This document shows, piece by piece, positions 22,302 to 29,571 of a DNA stretch of 31,689 bases; the first letter of the stretch is position 1, and each line of letters begins with the position of its first letter. The position numbers were made by a program, and so were the translations under genes. The stretch lies in NCBI GenBank assembly GCA_002327985.1, contig DCVM01000007.1, positions 10,582-42,270 on the forward strand. The letters are read 5' to 3'. The stretch is from Syntrophaceae bacterium UBA2188 (GTDB taxonomy: Bacteria; Desulfobacterota; BSN033; UBA1163). The notes below the pieces were generated by a model. That model did not search any database and was not told the origin of the DNA. It was given only the letters and a program-made list of their open reading frames with translations.

Positions 22302-23576
22302 ATGAAGGTTCTGGTGGTCGGTGGTGGGGGGAGAGAGCACGCCTTAGTTTGGAAGATTTCGCAGAGTCCTAACGTTACAAAAATCTATTGTGTCCCGGGA
22401 AATGCAGGGATTTCTGAACAAGCAACGATTTTGCCTATCCAGGCTAATGATTTAAAGGGTTTACTCGATTTTGCCCTGAAGCAAGAGATTGATTTGACTG
22501 TCGTGGGTCCTGAGGATCCTTTGACCCAGGGCATTGTTGATCTCTTCGAATCAAAGGGCCTTTTTATTTTTGGAGCAAATAAGAAAGCGGCACAGATCGA
22601 AGGGAGCAAAGCCTTTGCCAAAGAAATGATGAAAAAATATTATATCCCAACCGCTTTTTACGAGGTTTTCGATCATTATCAAGAAGCGGTCGCATACATC
22701 CGAAAGCAGGGCGCTCCCATCGTCGTCAAGGCCGATGGCTTAGCGGCGGGTAAAGGAGTGATTATCTGTAAGACCGTTGAGGAGGCCATCGAGTCTGTCA
22801 ATCAGATCATGGTGGAGAAGATATTCGGGGAGGCAGGAAATCGAATGGTGATTGAAGAATATCTTGTAGGAGAAGAGGCCTCTTATATTGCTTTTACTGA
22901 CGGGAAGACCATTCTCCCCATGGCATCCTCCCAGGATCATAAGCCAATCTTTGATGGAGATCAGGGTTCTAACACGGGTGGCATGGGAGCCTACTCACCC
23001 GCACCAGTCGTGACAAAAGAAGTTCACGAAAGGATCATCGAAAAGGTTTTAAGGCCGATCATTTATGGCATGGGAGAAGAGGGCAGGCCCTACCGGGGAG
23101 TTCTCTATGCCGGTTTGATGATTCATGATGGCCGTCCCAAGGTCTTGGAGTTCAATGCTCGATTCGGGGATCCGGAAACTCAACCTGTTCTAATACGGAT
23201 GAGGGGGGATATTGTCCCGATCTTAGAGGCTTGTATGAAGGGGACTCTGTCCCAACACCAGATTGAGTGGGACAAACGTGCCTCCGTCTGTGTGGTCATG
23301 TCTTCAAAGGGCTATCCTGGAAATTATGAAAAAGGAAAAATCATTGGAGGGCTGCAGGAAGTGTCTCAGATGGAAAGCGTCTTTGTCTTTCATGCTGGGA
23401 CAGCTCTTAAAGATGGACAGGTGATTACCAACGGTGGGAGGGTTTTAGGGGTGACCGGGTTGGGGGAGGATATTCCAAGGGCCATTGAAAAGACTTACCA
23501 GGCAGTTAAGAAAATATCTTGGGATGGAGTGTACTATCGGACCGATATCGGTCAAAAGGCATTGTGCTGGCTATAA
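22302..23576 (+). CDS. purD: Phosphoribosylamine-glycine ligase
   Basis: A 424-residue ATP-grasp enzyme (GARS) that joins glycine to 5-phosphoribosylamine, the second step of purine biosynthesis. The N-terminal signature VLVVGGGGREHALVWKISQS and NAGISEQATILPI are followed by the ATP-grasp core VVKADGLAAGKGVIIC, then MASSQDHKPIFDGDQGSNTG and VLYAGLMIHDGRPKVLEFNA, with the GDPETQ metal-binding motif. The family's usual length is about 420-430. AAAGGAG precedes the start. Confidence 0.97.
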   Translation: MKVLVVGGGGREHALVWKISQSPNVTKIYCVPGNAGISEQATILPIQANDLKGLLDFALKQEIDLTVVGPEDPLTQGIVDLFESKGLFIFGANKKAAQIEGSKAFAKEMMKKYYIPTAFYEVFDHYQEAVAYIRKQGAPIVVKADGLAAGKGVIICKTVEEAIESVNQIMVEKIFGEAGNRMVIEEYLVGEEASYIAFTDGKTILPMASSQDHKPIFDGDQGSNTGGMGAYSPAPVVTKEVHERIIEKVLRPIIYGMGEEGRPYRGVLYAGLMIHDGRPKVLEFNARFGDPETQPVLIRMRGDIVPILEACMKGTLSQHQIEWDKRASVCVVMSSKGYPGNYEKGKIIGGLQEVSQMESVFVFHAGTALKDGQVITNGGRVLGVTGLGEDIPRAIEKTYQAVKKISWDGVYYRTDIGQKALCWL

Positions 23577-23581
23577 TTAAA

Positions 23582-23735
23582 TGACGCATAGCGCATGGCG
23601 CAGAGAGCATAGCATTAAATTCGAAAATATAATTGGGAAATGATGGAATAATGGAGTAATGGAATAATGTGAACAAAAATAATAATTTTATTAATCCAAC
23701 CTTCCAATATTCCATTCTTCCATGAAGAAATTTAG
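23582..23735. repeat. Intergenic repeat-rich spacer between purD and the leuB-like gene
   Basis: Contains ATGACGCATAGCGCATGGCG-type near-repeats (23581-23610) and then ATGGAATAATGGAGTAATGG with the inverted words CCAATATTCCATTCTTCCAT (23640-23724), closely resembling the spacer at 11255-11400. No gene is seen. Confidence 0.6.
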
Positions 23736-23786
23736 CATTCAAGATTAGACGCTTAACATAACTGCCACGAGTTTTGGAGACAGACT

Positions 23787-24845
23787 ATGTATAAGATTGC
23801 AGTGGTTCCTGGGGATGGAACTGGACCCGAGGTGGTAGCCGAAGGAGTGAAGGTTCTTAAGGCCGTCTCCGAAATACACAAATTTAATTATGAATTGGAA
23901 TATTATAACCTGGGTGGGGAACGCTATCTGAAAACAAAAGAGACCTTACCCGACTCTATTCTCAATGATTTGAAACGGATGGATGCCATTTATTTAGGGG
24001 CGATTGGTCATCCAGATGTAAAACCTGGAATTTTGGAAAAGGGGATCCTGTTGAAGATACGATTTGAGTTGGGTCAATACATCAACCTGCGACCCGTCAA
24101 ACTTTATGCTGGAGTGGAAACCCCTTTGAAAGATAAGGGACCCGAAGACATTGACTTTATCGTTATCAGGGAAAATACAGAAGGGGCCTATGCCGGTGCA
24201 GGAGGATTTATTAAAAGGGGGACGCCTGACGAAATTGCCATCCAGGAGTCGATCCACACTCGAAAGGGGGTGGAACGTTGCATTCGTTTCGCCTTTGAAT
24301 ATTGTCGCAAAAGGAATCAAAAAAATAAGGTGACCCTCTGTGGAAAGACCAATGTCCTTACCTATGCCTTTGATCTCTGGGAAAGGGCCTTTTATGAAGT
24401 CGCAAAGGAGTTTGAAGACATTGAGACCGATTATGCTCATGTGGATGCGATTTGTATGTGGATGGTTAAGAATCCTGAATGGTTTGATGTGATCGTCACC
24501 GACAACATGTTTGGAGATATCATCACTGATTTGGGAGCCATGATTCAAGGAGGATTGGGGATTGCTGCCGGAGGAAATATTCATCCCAAAGGGGTTTCGA
24601 TGTTTGAACCCATTGGAGGTTCTGCCCCTAAATATACAGGGATGGGAGTGGTGAGCCCTCTGGCAGCCATTTCTGCCTGCCAAATGATGTTGGAATATCT
24701 TGGAGAAACGAAGGCGGCTCGAGGGGTGGAAGAAGCCATCATGAAGGTGGTTAAGCATGATGTGAGGAACCTCAGCGCGGGGAAAATGGGGTATTCCACC
24801 TCGGAGGTTGGAGATCTGGTGGTAAAATATATAGTTGAAAGTTAG
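23787..24845 (+). CDS. leuB: Isopropylmalate/isocitrate dehydrogenase family enzyme
   Basis: A 352-residue beta-decarboxylating dehydrogenase. The N-terminus YKIAVVPGDGTGPEVVAEG, substrate-binding arginines around RFELGQYINLRPVKLY, FIVIRENTEGAYAGAGGF, the metal-site segment VIVTDNMFGDIITDLGAMIQ and the coenzyme loop FEPIGGSAPKYTG are all standard. It fits 3-isopropylmalate dehydrogenase (leucine synthesis), and this FEPIGGSAPKYTG variant is used by LeuB-like enzymes of anaerobes, but homoisocitrate or tartrate dehydrogenase activity cannot be excluded. No leuACD genes are next to it; it is followed by an aldolase and an alcohol dehydrogenase on the same strand. Confidence 0.85.
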   Translation: MYKIAVVPGDGTGPEVVAEGVKVLKAVSEIHKFNYELEYYNLGGERYLKTKETLPDSILNDLKRMDAIYLGAIGHPDVKPGILEKGILLKIRFELGQYINLRPVKLYAGVETPLKDKGPEDIDFIVIRENTEGAYAGAGGFIKRGTPDEIAIQESIHTRKGVERCIRFAFEYCRKRNQKNKVTLCGKTNVLTYAFDLWERAFYEVAKEFEDIETDYAHVDAICMWMVKNPEWFDVIVTDNMFGDIITDLGAMIQGGLGIAAGGNIHPKGVSMFEPIGGSAPKYTGMGVVSPLAAISACQMMLEYLGETKAARGVEEAIMKVVKHDVRNLSAGKMGYSTSEVGDLVVKYIVES

Positions 24846-24853
24846 GAGTTTAG

Positions 24854-24885
24854 AGTTCGGAGGAATAAATAAGAGACTCCGAACT
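24854..24885. repeat. Inverted repeat after the leuB-like gene
   Basis: AGTTCGGAG (24854-24862) and its exact reverse complement CTCCGAACT (24877-24885) flank an A-rich loop in the short spacer before the aldolase gene. There is no T-run, so it is more likely a dispersed repeat than a terminator. Confidence 0.55.
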
Positions 24886-24924
24886 ACGAACTAATTACTC
24901 CGAACAGATTACAGGAGGCAAACC

Positions 24925-25731
24925 ATGGAATGGGGAATGAAAAACCGTTTGGCACAGTTGGTTAAATCGGATGGGCATTGTCTCTTTTTACCCATTGATC
25001 ATGGTTATTTCCAGGGGCCCACCCGAAAATTAGAGAAACCTGGCGAAACGATTCGGCCGTTGCTTCGTTATTGTGACGCTCTGTTTGTAACCAGAGGGGT
25101 ATTGCGTGCATCCATCGATCCTGAAAATACCAAGCCCATCATTCTTCGGGTTTCGGGTGGCACGAGCATGGTGGGGAAAGATCTTTCGGATGAAGGGATT
25201 ACTACCTCCATGGAGGAGGCGATTCGTTTAAATGCGGCAGCCGTGGGTATTTCCATCTTTGTGGGGAGCGAACATGAGAGGGAATCATTATTGAACCTCT
25301 CAAAACTGGTGGATGAAGGAGAAAAATATGGTATTCCCGTAATGGCTGTGACAGCTGTTGGGAAGGAGTTAGAGAAAAGAGATGCCCGCTACCTTTCTTT
25401 AAGTTCGCGGATTGCTGCTGAATTGGGAGCAAGGATTGTAAAAACATACTGGTGTGAGAATTTCGATAAGGTGGTGAATGGTTGCCCTGTCCCCGTGGTG
25501 ATGGCTGGAGGCCCTAAAGTAGACACTGAATTTGAGGTATTTGAATTTGTCCATGATGGAATGGAAAAGGGGGCCATTGGAGTAAACCTTGGAAGAAACA
25601 TCTGGCAGAATGATAATCCTGTGCCCATGATTAAGGCATTACGTGCGATCATCCACGAGAAGGCCTCTGTTGAAGAAGCGAATGAGGTATTTGAACAGGA
25701 GAAAGAGAAGAAAAAAGTTCGGAGTTTTTAA
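24925..25731 (+). CDS. DhnA/LsrF-type class I aldolase
   Basis: A 268-residue TIM-barrel enzyme of the DhnA/LsrF group, which includes archaeal-type fructose-bisphosphate aldolase, the ADH synthase of aromatic amino acid synthesis, and LsrF thiolase. Visible landmarks are FLPIDHGYFQGP (25-35 region), the Schiff-base lysine in GARIVKTYW (Lys173), and phosphate-binding glycines PVVMAGGPK and GVNLGRNIWQ. AGGAGG precedes the ATG. Which substrate it uses cannot be told from sequence. Its neighbours, two dehydrogenases, suggest a short pathway in which an aldol product is oxidised or reduced. Confidence 0.85.
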   Translation: MEWGMKNRLAQLVKSDGHCLFLPIDHGYFQGPTRKLEKPGETIRPLLRYCDALFVTRGVLRASIDPENTKPIILRVSGGTSMVGKDLSDEGITTSMEEAIRLNAAAVGISIFVGSEHERESLLNLSKLVDEGEKYGIPVMAVTAVGKELEKRDARYLSLSSRIAAELGARIVKTYWCENFDKVVNGCPVPVVMAGGPKVDTEFEVFEFVHDGMEKGAIGVNLGRNIWQNDNPVPMIKALRAIIHEKASVEEANEVFEQEKEKKKVRSF

Positions 25732-25777
25732 TTTACATCTCCCACTCTGAACTCATAACTTTCATCTTGGAAACCCT

Positions 25778-26803
25778 ATGCGCGTGGCCATGTATTACAG
25801 CAATAAGGATGTAAGGATGGAGGAAATCCCAACTCCTCAGATCGGGTCCGGAGAGTTATTGGTCAAGGTCATGGACAGTGGTATTTGTGGCAGTGATGTC
25901 ATGGAATGGTATCGGATTCAGAAGGCCCCCCGGGTACTCGGTCATGAAATTGCAGGAGGGGTTGTTGAGGTGGGGAAAGAGGTCAATCAATACAAGATAG
26001 GTGATCGGGTCTTCGTCTCCCATCATGTTCCCTGTAACACCTGCCAATATTGCCTTAACGGATATCATACCCTTTGTGATACTTTGCGAAAAACCAATTT
26101 CGATCCAGGAGGGTTTGCAGAATACATCCGGGTTCCCCAAATCAACGTGGACAGAGGCGTATTTCTGTTACCACAGGAGATCTCCTTCGAAGATGGAGTT
26201 TTTATTGAACCATTAGCCTGTGTGCTAAGAGGGCAGAGATTGGCAAGGTTCAGGCCAGGCCAGAGTGTTTTTGTCATCGGTAGCGGCATTTCCGGCCTTC
26301 TTCAAATTGCACTGGCCCGTGCCTCAGGGGCAAGAAGGATCGTTGCCTCTGATATTGACGAATACCGTCTGAAGGCAGCGAAGAAATTTGGTGCGGATGA
26401 AGCCATCCTTGCAAGGGACGTTAGCTCTGCGGAGATGAGAGAGATCAATCATGGGAAGCTAACGGATCTGGTTATCGTTTGTGCGGGAACCATTTCTGCC
26501 TACCTTCAAGCTTTTCAATCAGTCGATCGGGGAGGGACAGTCTTATGTTTTGCTCCCCTTGAGCCGGGTCTTAATTTCGTCTTTCCCTTTTTTGAATTCT
26601 GGAATGATGGAATTACCCTTCTGTCCACATATGGGGGCAGTCCTTTTGATATTACCACTGCCATTGAGTTGATCAGAGCCCGCCGACTTCCCCTTCAAGA
26701 AATGATCTCTCATCGACTTCCCCTTGAAGAGACGGGTCTTGGATTTCAGTTGGTGGCTGAGGCAAAAGACTCCATCAAAGTCATCATTGAACCTCAAAGG
26801 TAG
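25778..26803 (+). CDS. Zinc-dependent alcohol/polyol dehydrogenase (MDR family)
   Basis: A 341-residue medium-chain dehydrogenase. Catalytic zinc ligands are Cys37 (GICGSD), His56-Glu57 (LGHEIAGGV) and a Glu near 150 (FIEPLACVLRG). The structural zinc is held by Cys86, Cys89, Cys92 and Cys100 (CNTCQYC...C). The Rossmann motif is VFVIGSGISGLLQIALARAS. It resembles sorbitol/threonine dehydrogenases and would oxidise a secondary alcohol with NAD(P)+. It lies 46 bases after the aldolase gene and 5 bases before the next, so it belongs to that operon. No clear ribosome binding site precedes the ATG. Confidence 0.9.
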   Translation: MRVAMYYSNKDVRMEEIPTPQIGSGELLVKVMDSGICGSDVMEWYRIQKAPRVLGHEIAGGVVEVGKEVNQYKIGDRVFVSHHVPCNTCQYCLNGYHTLCDTLRKTNFDPGGFAEYIRVPQINVDRGVFLLPQEISFEDGVFIEPLACVLRGQRLARFRPGQSVFVIGSGISGLLQIALARASGARRIVASDIDEYRLKAAKKFGADEAILARDVSSAEMREINHGKLTDLVIVCAGTISAYLQAFQSVDRGGTVLCFAPLEPGLNFVFPFFEFWNDGITLLSTYGGSPFDITTAIELIRARRLPLQEMISHRLPLEETGLGFQLVAEAKDSIKVIIEPQR

Positions 26804-26808
26804 CCACG

Positions 26809-27426
26809 ATGTCACAAAATTTATTGCAAATCCAAAAGGAATATTTACAAAAAGTCTGGTTACGTTCGCCTGAGGAGCTTAAGGTATGTCTTCCTGCCCG
26901 CCGTGAAGGGGACTGTTTTCATTTCCAGGCATTTGGTGAACCCTGCGAGTTATCCTCTCAGGAAATCCTATTGAGTGGGTCACCGCTGACCGGACCCGAA
27001 GGAATTCTGATCGCTTTATATGCCTTTCATGCTCAAAGGGAAAACCCGCAACTCTTTCCCTTAAAATCTTTCAAGCAATTTCCTGGAGGTATGGCTTTTT
27101 CCGGGGCCTTCTCCGGCCATGCAGAAAGATCACTTTGCCACTATGTTCCGGTCATACAGCAACGTCGAGAAGAGATTGCGACTCGTTTTTCCGGATTGGT
27201 AAATTCAGATCCACCGCGATGCGATTTTTCTTTCACCCTCTACCCCTTGCCCAAGGTTCCTCTTTATTACCTCTTTTATCTTCCGGATGATGAATTTCCT
27301 GCATCCGTCACTTGTCTCTTTGCTTCCAATGCCATGAGCTTTCTTCCCGTGGACGGGTTGGCCGATACGGCAGAATACACTGCCCAAAAGATCATCCGAT
27401 GGGTCACAGAAGTGGAGAAGGGGTAA
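26809..27426 (+). CDS. DUF3786-like protein
   Basis: A 205-residue soluble protein. The pattern PLTGPEGILIALYAFHA, LKSFKQFPGGMAFSGAFSGH and LYYLFYLPDDEFPASVTCLF followed by FLPVDGLADTAEY matches my memory of the DUF3786 family, found mainly in anaerobes, often beside corrinoid or iron-sulphur proteins. No catalytic residues are recognisable. It starts 5 bases after the zinc dehydrogenase and is the last gene of that + strand group, facing the aldehyde oxidoreductase cluster across a 33-base gap. Confidence 0.65.
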   Translation: MSQNLLQIQKEYLQKVWLRSPEELKVCLPARREGDCFHFQAFGEPCELSSQEILLSGSPLTGPEGILIALYAFHAQRENPQLFPLKSFKQFPGGMAFSGAFSGHAERSLCHYVPVIQQRREEIATRFSGLVNSDPPRCDFSFTLYPLPKVPLYYLFYLPDDEFPASVTCLFASNAMSFLPVDGLADTAEYTAQKIIRWVTEVEKG

Positions 27427-27459
27427 GGGATTGAATTTGAGGAGAGCCTGCCCACCGTC

Positions 27460-27891
27460 TCAGTTTCTAACTACGGAAAAGACTTTGGTCAATTTCACAA
27501 GGATCCCAAAATGGCTCAGCAGGCCTTTAATGATGAGTTCTCTGGATAAAATTTTTTTAAGGATGTTAAACCCGTTTACGTCAAAAAAGTAGGGCAGGCC
27601 AAATTTGATCTTGATGAGGCATAAATTGAGGACCGTTGCCGCATCGGTGATGATATGCAAATCAGGTTTAAAAGAGAGATCCTCTGAAATAGTGAGCTTT
27701 CCTTGCCTGAACTCCAGGGCAATGAGGATCTGAATGTCCTGGGCTTCGATGGCTACGTTTGCATTTAAGGAGTTGAAGTCTTTTATTATTTCCGGATTCT
27801 GTTCCAGGTTTTGCCTGATGAGGTTAAACAACATTTCCGCAAGACCCGCATCCCCCGCCCCATCATCGAGAACAATTACAGGTTTTATCAT
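27460..27891 (-). CDS. SCP2-like small protein
   Basis: A 143-residue protein with pattern similar to the SCP2 sterol-carrier fold: NVAIEAQDIQILIALEFRQG then KLTISEDLSFKPDLHIITDA (beta strands), and a C-terminal helix-strand ILSRELIIKGLLSHFGILVK. Similarity is by eye and weaker than for the gene at 29118-29540. It starts 9 bases after the iron dehydrogenase stop, as the last gene of that operon. Such domains bind acyl or other lipid groups in a tunnel. The ribosome binding site is weak, so translation may depend on coupling. Confidence 0.5.
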   Translation of the reverse strand: MIKPVIVLDDGAGDAGLAEMLFNLIRQNLEQNPEIIKDFNSLNANVAIEAQDIQILIALEFRQGKLTISEDLSFKPDLHIITDAATVLNLCLIKIKFGLPYFFDVNGFNILKKILSRELIIKGLLSHFGILVKLTKVFSVVRN

Positions 27892-27900
27892 TCTGGTTAC

Positions 27901-29067
27901 TCACCATGCCTGTTGATATATCTGGAGAACCTCTGTCGATTCAGAGATTAACTTTGGGTTGTAAATGATCGCCCCGTCGGAGAGCGCAAGTTCGGAACAT
28001 TCCCTAAGACCTTCCTCAGGAACCCCAACATCCCTTAGCCTCTGAGGAAGACCCAACTTCATAGTAAATTCGATGATCTTATCCGCCGCAACCTCTCCTG
28101 CTTGATCAGGCTGAATTCCTTCAATGTTCACTCCTAACGCTGATAGGACGTCCAGATAAACCTCACCGCACACATCGGCATTATACCTGAGGCAAGGAGG
28201 AAGGAGGATGCTATTCGCCAATCCATGGTGCACTTTGAATCTTGCCCCTACAGAGTGGGCGAGGGCATGAACCACCGCCACCTGAGCATTAGAGAATGCG
28301 CCCCCCGCTATGTTGGCTGCAATGAGCATTTGTCCTCTTGCCAACATATCCTTCCCATTTTCAACCGCTTTGGGAAGAAACTCTTTAATGAGCCTGATCG
28401 CATGGAGGGCTATCCCATCGGCAATGGGCTCCCTCTGCAAGGAATGCATTGCTTCGATAGCATGACACATGGCATCCATTCCTGTTGCGGCGGTTAGCCT
28501 GGGAGATAACCCCTCTGTCATCCTTGGATCGAGGATGGCAACATTTGGAAGGATATGGTAATCCCCGAAGAGCAACTTTCTTCCTTCCTCATGATCCTTA
28601 ATGACTGCGATATATGTAACCTCGCTTCCAGTCCCTGCTGTTGTTGGGATGACGATGTGCGGTGTCTGTGGTCTTGTGAGGATCTGGAATCCTACGTAAT
28701 CTTGAAGTTTGCCCCCTTCTTTCAGAAGGATGGCAATCCCCTTCGCTGTATCGATGGCGCTTCCGCCACCCACGCTGACGAGGCAGTCGGCTCCTACTTC
28801 TTTGCCGAATTTCGCCCCCTGATTGACTATGTGAACGCCGGAATCAGCTTCGACATCTGAAAAGATTCCCGCGCTCAACTTACCGAGAGCCTTTTTTATC
28901 CTTTCCGGGATATCTGTATTTTTGATGAGATCTCTATCCGTAACGATGAGGGCCCTCTTGCACCCAAGGTTCTCTACCTCCATGACCACGTCGAGCGCCG
29001 TATTCTGACCGAAGACCACCTTTGTGGGACACCAAAAAATGAAATTGAGACTGGCATCATAGAGCAT
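27901..29067 (-). CDS. Iron-containing alcohol dehydrogenase
   Basis: A 388-residue group III alcohol dehydrogenase. The N-terminal domain begins FIFWCPTKVVFG and has the NAD-binding GGGSAIDTAKG. The C-terminal domain supplies iron ligands in ATGMDAMCHAIEA and HALAHSVGARFKVHHGLAN. I take the ATG at 29067 because AAAGGAG lies just before it; an in-frame TTG nine codons earlier lacks such a site. It sits between two SCP2-like genes downstream of an aldehyde:ferredoxin oxidoreductase, so a linked alcohol-aldehyde-acid conversion is likely, with the aldehyde passed between the two enzymes. Confidence 0.93.
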   Translation of the reverse strand: MLYDASLNFIFWCPTKVVFGQNTALDVVMEVENLGCKRALIVTDRDLIKNTDIPERIKKALGKLSAGIFSDVEADSGVHIVNQGAKFGKEVGADCLVSVGGGSAIDTAKGIAILLKEGGKLQDYVGFQILTRPQTPHIVIPTTAGTGSEVTYIAVIKDHEEGRKLLFGDYHILPNVAILDPRMTEGLSPRLTAATGMDAMCHAIEAMHSLQREPIADGIALHAIRLIKEFLPKAVENGKDMLARGQMLIAANIAGGAFSNAQVAVVHALAHSVGARFKVHHGLANSILLPPCLRYNADVCGEVYLDVLSALGVNIEGIQPDQAGEVAADKIIEFTMKLGLPQRLRDVGVPEEGLRECSELALSDGAIIYNPKLISESTEVLQIYQQAW

Positions 29068-29117
29068 CGCTCCACTCTCCTTTCCGCTGATCAAAATAAA
29101 CCTTCTTCAGACTCTGT

Positions 29118-29540
29118 TCACTCATCCAGGAATTTCGTCTCAATTCGGGTGCTGCACTCAACGAGTTCCTGAGAGGCCTTGACATAACGGACGATCGTCG
29201 GCAGGTCGCCTTTTAGCTTGAGCTTTCCCTGCATCATCCCTTTAACCGGCTCCAGTTCCTTCTTGATCACTTGTTTCCATCGAGCATAATCGCCGGTAAT
29301 ACAGAAAGGGGCCTTTTGGGCTTCTTCAGCAGTAACGACTTTAGCTTCCCTGCAAACCCCTTGATGAAGATCGAGCCAGATTCCGAAATCCTCGTTGAGA
29401 CCTATCTCCGGCTTGGCTAATGTGACTAAGGCTACTGCCCCGGCGGTCCAGGTCGCTCCAGCCTTTTTGTAACCCTCGCTCAAATTGATCTGCTTCTTAT
29501 ACTCTTCAACCCATTCCACGCTTGGAAATGCTATAGCCAT
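29118..29540 (-). CDS. SCP2 sterol-carrier domain protein
   Basis: A 140-residue single-domain protein of the SCP2 family, recognised by GIWLDLHQGVCREAKVV, AEEAQKAPFCITGDYARWKQ and the ending MMQGKLKLKGDLPTIVRYVK. The fold holds a hydrophobic ligand such as an acyl group. The ATG at 29540 has GGGAGG 6 bases upstream and is preferred over a longer frame overlapping the previous gene. It lies 31 bases after the aldehyde oxidoreductase stop and 50 before the iron dehydrogenase start, so it is in the same operon. A carrier for a hydrophobic alcohol or aldehyde substrate is a reasonable guess. Confidence 0.85.
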   Translation of the reverse strand: MAIAFPSVEWVEEYKKQINLSEGYKKAGATWTAGAVALVTLAKPEIGLNEDFGIWLDLHQGVCREAKVVTAEEAQKAPFCITGDYARWKQVIKKELEPVKGMMQGKLKLKGDLPTIVRYVKASQELVECSTRIETKFLDE

Positions 29541-29571
29541 AACATACCTCCCTTTCTGTAGGCTACGTGTT

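Noticed and set aside
23994..24758. Long open frame of 254 codons on the - strand inside the leuB-like gene
   Set aside because: It lies wholly antisense to a gene with clear family motifs, and its translation shows no recognisable domain.
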